Part shown: positions 60,877 through 64,000 of the stretch, piece after piece | Layout: each line of letters opens with the position of its first letter | Numbering within the stretch: position 1 is the stretch's first letter | Origin: Paenibacillus typhae | GTDB taxonomy: Bacteria; Bacillota; Bacilli; Paenibacillales; Paenibacillaceae | Reading direction: 5' to 3' | Assembly (NCBI RefSeq): GCF_900099765.1 | Contig: NZ_FNDX01000002.1 | Coordinates: forward strand, 124,001-188,000 | DNA length: 64,000 nt | Program-made: the position numbers and the translations under genes | The notes under the pieces: generated by a model | Databases searched by the model: none | The model's input: only the letters and a program-made list of their open reading frames with translations | What the model was told of the DNA's origin: nothing

Positions 60877-61221
60877 TTATACTGCCAGATGCACCGAGCC
60901 GTCCTCGTAAATATCCACACGCTGGGCGCACAGAAGCATCCCCGGCCCGCTTGCTGTCCCCTTTTCCTTAAGATCTCTCTGTCTGCGTTCCCAGATTTCC
61001 CGGTCATGTATAATGTCATATTGGTAATATTGCTGCGCGCCTGCCGCCTCCATAACCTCGACAAAAATAAAATCTCCGCTGAATAACGAGCGGAACCAGT
61101 CTGCTGCCTCCGTATGGGAGCCGAACACCGGCAGTTCCTGTTCAAACCGTTCCGGCAGATAACGCTGCTTCAGCCTGCCTATTCTCACATAATACGTCTC
61201 AAGATTATCCGGAGTAATCAA
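60877..61221 (-). CDS. Hypothetical cytoplasmic protein
   Basis: 114 residues from TTG 61221, 9 nt after AAGGAGG; longer starts would place that SD inside the coding sequence. Acidic-aromatic, no membrane segment; contains PVFGSHTEAADWFRSLF and QYYQYDIIHDREIWERRQRD. I do not recognise a family. Confidence 0.6.
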   Translation of the reverse strand: MITPDNLETYYVRIGRLKQRYLPERFEQELPVFGSHTEAADWFRSLFSGDFIFVEVMEAAGAQQYYQYDIIHDREIWERRQRDLKEKGTASGPGMLLCAQRVDIYEDGSVHLAV

Positions 61222-61324
61222 TAGAGTCTGCCTCCTTGGCATGAAATTTGCCTTGAAAATATCATATTCCGGGACAGTCCTTCTATGACATTGGGCATTC
61301 CACCTCATGGAAGGTTATCCGCAA

Positions 61325-61352
61325 GAAAAAACCGGAAGATCAGCTCTTCCGG
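61325..61352 (-). terminator. Terminator at the end of the small ORF/M14 unit
   Basis: CCGGAAGA..TCTTCCGG stem with a 5-nt loop and TTTTTTC on the minus strand, 9 bp after the small ORF stop. Confidence 0.75.
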
Positions 61353-61360
61353 CCTGTCGC

Positions 61361-61501
61361 TTAACGGATATAGTTATCAAGGGCTTTGTTGAGATCCTCC
61401 AGCACCTTCTCCTGGTTGCCGTGATGGACGGCTTTGACTACACAGTTCTCCAAGAGAAACGGCTTTGCCGTCCTTAAAGAAAAAGCTGAGCTCGCAAACA
61501 A
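61361..61501 (-). CDS. Possible small protein downstream of the M14-like gene
   Basis: After the M14 stop the same frame continues for about 50 codons ending VVKAVHHGNQEKVLEDLNKALDNYIR and a stop right before a terminator. The protein-like composition and terminator suggest a real 3' coding end, but no good SD precedes TTG 61501. It could be a free small gene or the tail of a lost gene. Confidence 0.3.
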   Translation of the reverse strand: MFASSAFSLRTAKPFLLENCVVKAVHHGNQEKVLEDLNKALDNYIR

Positions 61502-61522
61502 TGCGTACTCAGCATTTACATG

Positions 61523-62203
61523 TCAATTCATCATACCTGCTGCCTTCAGAAAATGGCGGACAATCCTCTGCTGGTATTTCACGCGCAGTGCAAAATCGAG
61601 ACTCCAGCAGGTTTCCACCGTAACCGCTTTGGCCCCCAGCAGCTGCTGGACAGCCATACGCGAGGTGCCGGCACGTTCACGGTGCTTGATATTGAAGCGG
61701 TAGGAGGGAACGCTGACGGAACGGTTCATTATGCTTATAATCCGCCTCGCTGCCGAAGCCGCTCTTGTGCCACGGCTGACCATCAGGGTCTGGCCGACAC
61801 GCCGGGGATTATGCTGTGACAATCCGTTCGCCTCATGCAGATCAAGATACCAGACCGGACGGTGGCGTTTGGCCAGTGCAAAAAGGGCGTCAGAAAGCGG
61901 ATGTCCGGCGCGGTATTTGGCAGTATGCGGAAAAGTGCGGTTCAAATCCGGCACCCCCCTGCTCTTCCTGCGGTATGCCCGCTGGTTCACCAGCGGTACA
62001 ATGATCAGCTTCCCCCGGCCCAGTGTCAGCTCACTGCGCTGAAATTTTCCTGCCAGCGCTTGGGCTGCAGCGATGCTGGCAGGCTCATTGCCGTGAATAC
62101 CGGATACAATCATGAAGACCGGACCGCTCCTATGGCTGTTTATCACATAATAGGGCGTGGCGAACGCCGTATTCGGTGCAAGAGTATGCTGTCTAACAGA
62201 CAC
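61523..62203 (-). CDS. M14/AstE-like zinc carboxypeptidase or deacylase
   Basis: 226 residues from GTG with AGGAGG 9 nt upstream. Zinc ligands in SGIHGNEPAS (HxxE) and YLDLHEA (His), catalytic Glu in TVETCWS near the C-terminus: the succinylglutamate-desuccinylase/aspartoacylase branch of M14. No signal peptide. Substrate unknown. Confidence 0.75.
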   Translation of the reverse strand: MSVRQHTLAPNTAFATPYYVINSHRSGPVFMIVSGIHGNEPASIAAAQALAGKFQRSELTLGRGKLIIVPLVNQRAYRRKSRGVPDLNRTFPHTAKYRAGHPLSDALFALAKRHRPVWYLDLHEANGLSQHNPRRVGQTLMVSRGTRAASAARRIISIMNRSVSVPSYRFNIKHRERAGTSRMAVQQLLGAKAVTVETCWSLDFALRVKYQQRIVRHFLKAAGMMN

Positions 62204-62382
62204 TGGGCTACGCCTCCTGTCCTGTATTTCGTAGATATCTCCTTATAATGTATGCAGCCTGCCGGAACGGGTTTGGACATTTGCTGTTGCGGGCCGGATC
62301 AGGGGATTTCAGAATTTCACTATCCATTGATCCATTCTGCTATGGGCAAAAAAAGCAGAACATCACGCAGTTGTCAATCAAC

Positions 62383-63597
62383 CTACGCAAGCCCTGCTCC
62401 TCTGTATATAATCCGGTGCACAGCCCATATGGCCAGTGCTGCAGTTACCAGGCCGCCGCCAATCCAGCAGACACCGCTCCAGCCCCAGTGCTGCCAGGCA
62501 TAGCTGCCCAGCGTGGAACCAAGCGCGCCGCCGGCAAAGGTGCTGACCATAAACACGGTATTAATCCTGCTACGTGCAGCCGGTTCCAGCGCGTAAATCC
62601 GGGCCTGGTTGCTGACCTGCGTTCCCTGAACACCAAGATCAAGCACGATGACTCCGGCAACCAGGCTCCAGATGGTCAGGCCGGATAAGCCGAACAGCCC
62701 GAAGGACAGCAGGGTCAGCAGAATCAGCAAACCGATGATCCGTTTAGGCGCAACCTTGTCTGCCAAGCGTCCGACTACCGGTGCCCCTGCCGCGCCAGCT
62801 ACACCGATCAGTCCAAACAAGCCGGCGATTGCACTGCTGTAATGGTATGGCGGCCCCTCCAGATAAAAAGCGAGAGAAGTCCAGAACACACTGAAAGAGC
62901 CGAACATGCAGGCACCGATCAGTGAGGCTTCACGCAGGGTGGAGTAATTCCGGACTAGCTGGACCATAGAACCAAGCAGCTCCTTATAGGAGGCGGAAGT
63001 TTCCGGTTTGGTCAGCGGAAGCAGACGGTACAGAATCACCGACAGCAGGAGCATTAAAGCAGCGGCAATCCAATACATTGCCCGCCAGCCGAAGAAATCG
63101 CCAACAATGCCGGAGACGGTGCGGGCAAGCAGAATGCCGAACAGCAGCCCGCTCATGACCGTTCCGATGACCTTGCCGCGTTCTTCCGGCCGGGCAAGCT
63201 GTGCCGAGAACGGTACGATAATCTGCGGAACCACGGTCGTAATGCCGACAGCAAAGCTGGCAATATACATCCACAGCAGGGACGGCGAAACAGCAAAGCC
63301 AACCAGCGAGAGAGCCACTGCTATCAGCAGCAGCGAAATCAGCGTCCGCCGTTCCCGGATGTCTCCGAGCGGTACAAACAGCAGCATGCCCAGTGCATAA
63401 CCAATCTGCGTGAACATGGAGACATAGCCTACCGCATTGGACGATGCGCCAAACGTGCGGCCGATCTCCGCAAGCAGCGGCTGATTGTAATACAGATTAG
63501 CTACAGCAAGGCCAGAAGTAGTTGCCAGAAGCAGAATTAATCCCCTGGAAGCTCCCTTACCGGAAGGGGCAATTCCAGTTGAAGCAGTTTGGGACAT
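62383..63597 (-). CDS. MFS transporter, drug/sugar-exporter type
   Basis: 404 residues with twelve predicted helices. YYNQPLLAEIGRTFGAS in the first loop and PLGDIRERRTLI (motif A variant) between helices 2 and 3 are typical of the YnfM/NepI-like exporter group. A second motif-A-like GRLADKVAPKR lies in the second half. Substrate unknown. Confidence 0.82.
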   Translation of the reverse strand: MSQTASTGIAPSGKGASRGLILLLATTSGLAVANLYYNQPLLAEIGRTFGASSNAVGYVSMFTQIGYALGMLLFVPLGDIRERRTLISLLLIAVALSLVGFAVSPSLLWMYIASFAVGITTVVPQIIVPFSAQLARPEERGKVIGTVMSGLLFGILLARTVSGIVGDFFGWRAMYWIAAALMLLLSVILYRLLPLTKPETSASYKELLGSMVQLVRNYSTLREASLIGACMFGSFSVFWTSLAFYLEGPPYHYSSAIAGLFGLIGVAGAAGAPVVGRLADKVAPKRIIGLLILLTLLSFGLFGLSGLTIWSLVAGVIVLDLGVQGTQVSNQARIYALEPAARSRINTVFMVSTFAGGALGSTLGSYAWQHWGWSGVCWIGGGLVTAALAIWAVHRIIYRGAGLA

Positions 63598-63752
63598 AAG
63601 TAAGGTTTCCTCCGATCTAAGGGTGCTGCAGCAGGCAGCAAAAATGAATTAACTAACAATAGTATAGCAGCGCCTGTCAATGGTCTTGATGATCCGGCAT
63701 AAAATGCCAGCGGCTGACTCATACTATCTTTTAGCAAACGGAGGTGACATTT

Positions 63753-63923
63753 ATGCCAAAAAACAATGCCGATGCCAAATACAGCCGCGCCAATAACAAG
63801 GCCGACAGCAAACACAACCAGCAGAATCACGCATCTATCAGGGAGATTCCGCAAATGACAGACCCGGATAAACAGGAAGATTATGTGCCGAGTCTAAACG
63901 GAGTGACCAAAAACGAAACCTAG
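63753..63923 (+). CDS. Small hydrophilic protein
   Basis: 56 residues, ATG 6 nt after GGAGGTGA, a near-perfect SD. Rich in Asn, Lys, Asp and Gln without hydrophobic stretches (MPKNNADAKYSRANNKADSK). Followed by a terminator, so it is a complete small gene. Composition is like small spore proteins of Paenibacillus/Bacillus, but I cannot assign a family. Confidence 0.65.
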   Translation: MPKNNADAKYSRANNKADSKHNQQNHASIREIPQMTDPDKQEDYVPSLNGVTKNET

Positions 63924-63938
63924 CCTACTTGTTCTTTA

Positions 63939-63978
63939 GGCTGCTCAATGTCGATACATGACTTGGGCGGCTTTTTTG
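63939..63978 (+). terminator. Terminator of the small hydrophilic protein gene
   Basis: GGCTGCTCAA pairs with TTGGGCGGC using G-T pairs, followed by TTTTTT. Confidence 0.6.
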
Positions 63979-64000
63979 CTGGCTCACTATTTCTATTAAC

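Noticed and set aside
61434-62688. Several long overlapping plus-strand ORFs
   Set aside because: Shadows of the M14-like and MFS genes; they have no ribosome binding sites and no recognisable motifs.

Overview
The window looks like a low-to-mid G+C, spore-forming Firmicute of the Paenibacillus group. Support comes from an SLH-anchored secreted esterase, a GerA/GerC/GerB germination operon, an aa3-600-type menaquinol oxidase, strong AGGAGG ribosome binding sites, frequent TTG/GTG starts, and large multi-module extracellular glucanases (GH13 amylase, GH87-like alpha-1,3-glucanase) typical of that genus. This is inferred from gene content; no rRNA or other marker gene is present.

Layout. 1-3868: chromosomal SLH protein, its terminator, then a graveyard holding a piece of a sugar-ABC binding protein and a decayed tnsD. 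3874-44590: a Tn7-like transposon of 40,717 bp. It begins TGTCGG and ends CCGACA, has 25-bp terminal inverted repeats with only two differences, carries several TnsB-type end repeats, and is flanked by a perfect 5-bp target duplication (GCCGA). Its transposition genes tnsA-tnsB-tnsC-tnsD lie at 39345-44488 and read toward the right end. At 20354-20729 lie the 3' end of a second tnsD, its terminator, a right-end remnant and a left-end remnant in direct succession, so the element is best read as two related Tn7-like elements fused head to tail (about 3874-20660 and 20670-44590) with their inner ends lost.

Cargo of the left half is metal and envelope physiology: CopC/CopD copper proteins, a qoxABCD menaquinol oxidase, an alpha/beta hydrolase, two secreted peptidoglycan hydrolases (M23, NlpC/P60), a BlaI-type repressor with an M56 protease partner, two P1B metal-exporting ATPases and an SmtB/CzrA-like repressor. 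Repeated CTAC-GTAG dyads lie before qoxA and both hydrolases (candidate BlaI regulon). Repeated TGAACAATTGATCA-type dyads lie before the hydrolase, the second ATPase and a broken ZIP gene (candidate SmtB regulon). Cargo of the right half: a germination operon, a ClC anion transporter facing an orphan but intact c-di-AMP riboswitch, a phosphatase plus MtlD pair, an MrpE, decayed Mrp/K+ genes, then an AT-rich segment with a nuclease-like, a sigma-region-2 chimera and a SIR2 gene (candidate undescribed defence operon), Ku, two XRE regulators and a stand-alone TnsB-C-terminal-like protein.

44596-64000: ordinary chromosome of higher G+C: YdeI-like protein, BNR-4 secreted protein, PfkB kinase, EF-G-binding protein, MurI, DinB-like protein, two giant minus-strand glucanases sharing a CBM35-like module, a chemoreceptor, M14-like hydrolase, an MFS exporter and small proteins. 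No tRNA, rRNA or CRISPR array was recognised.
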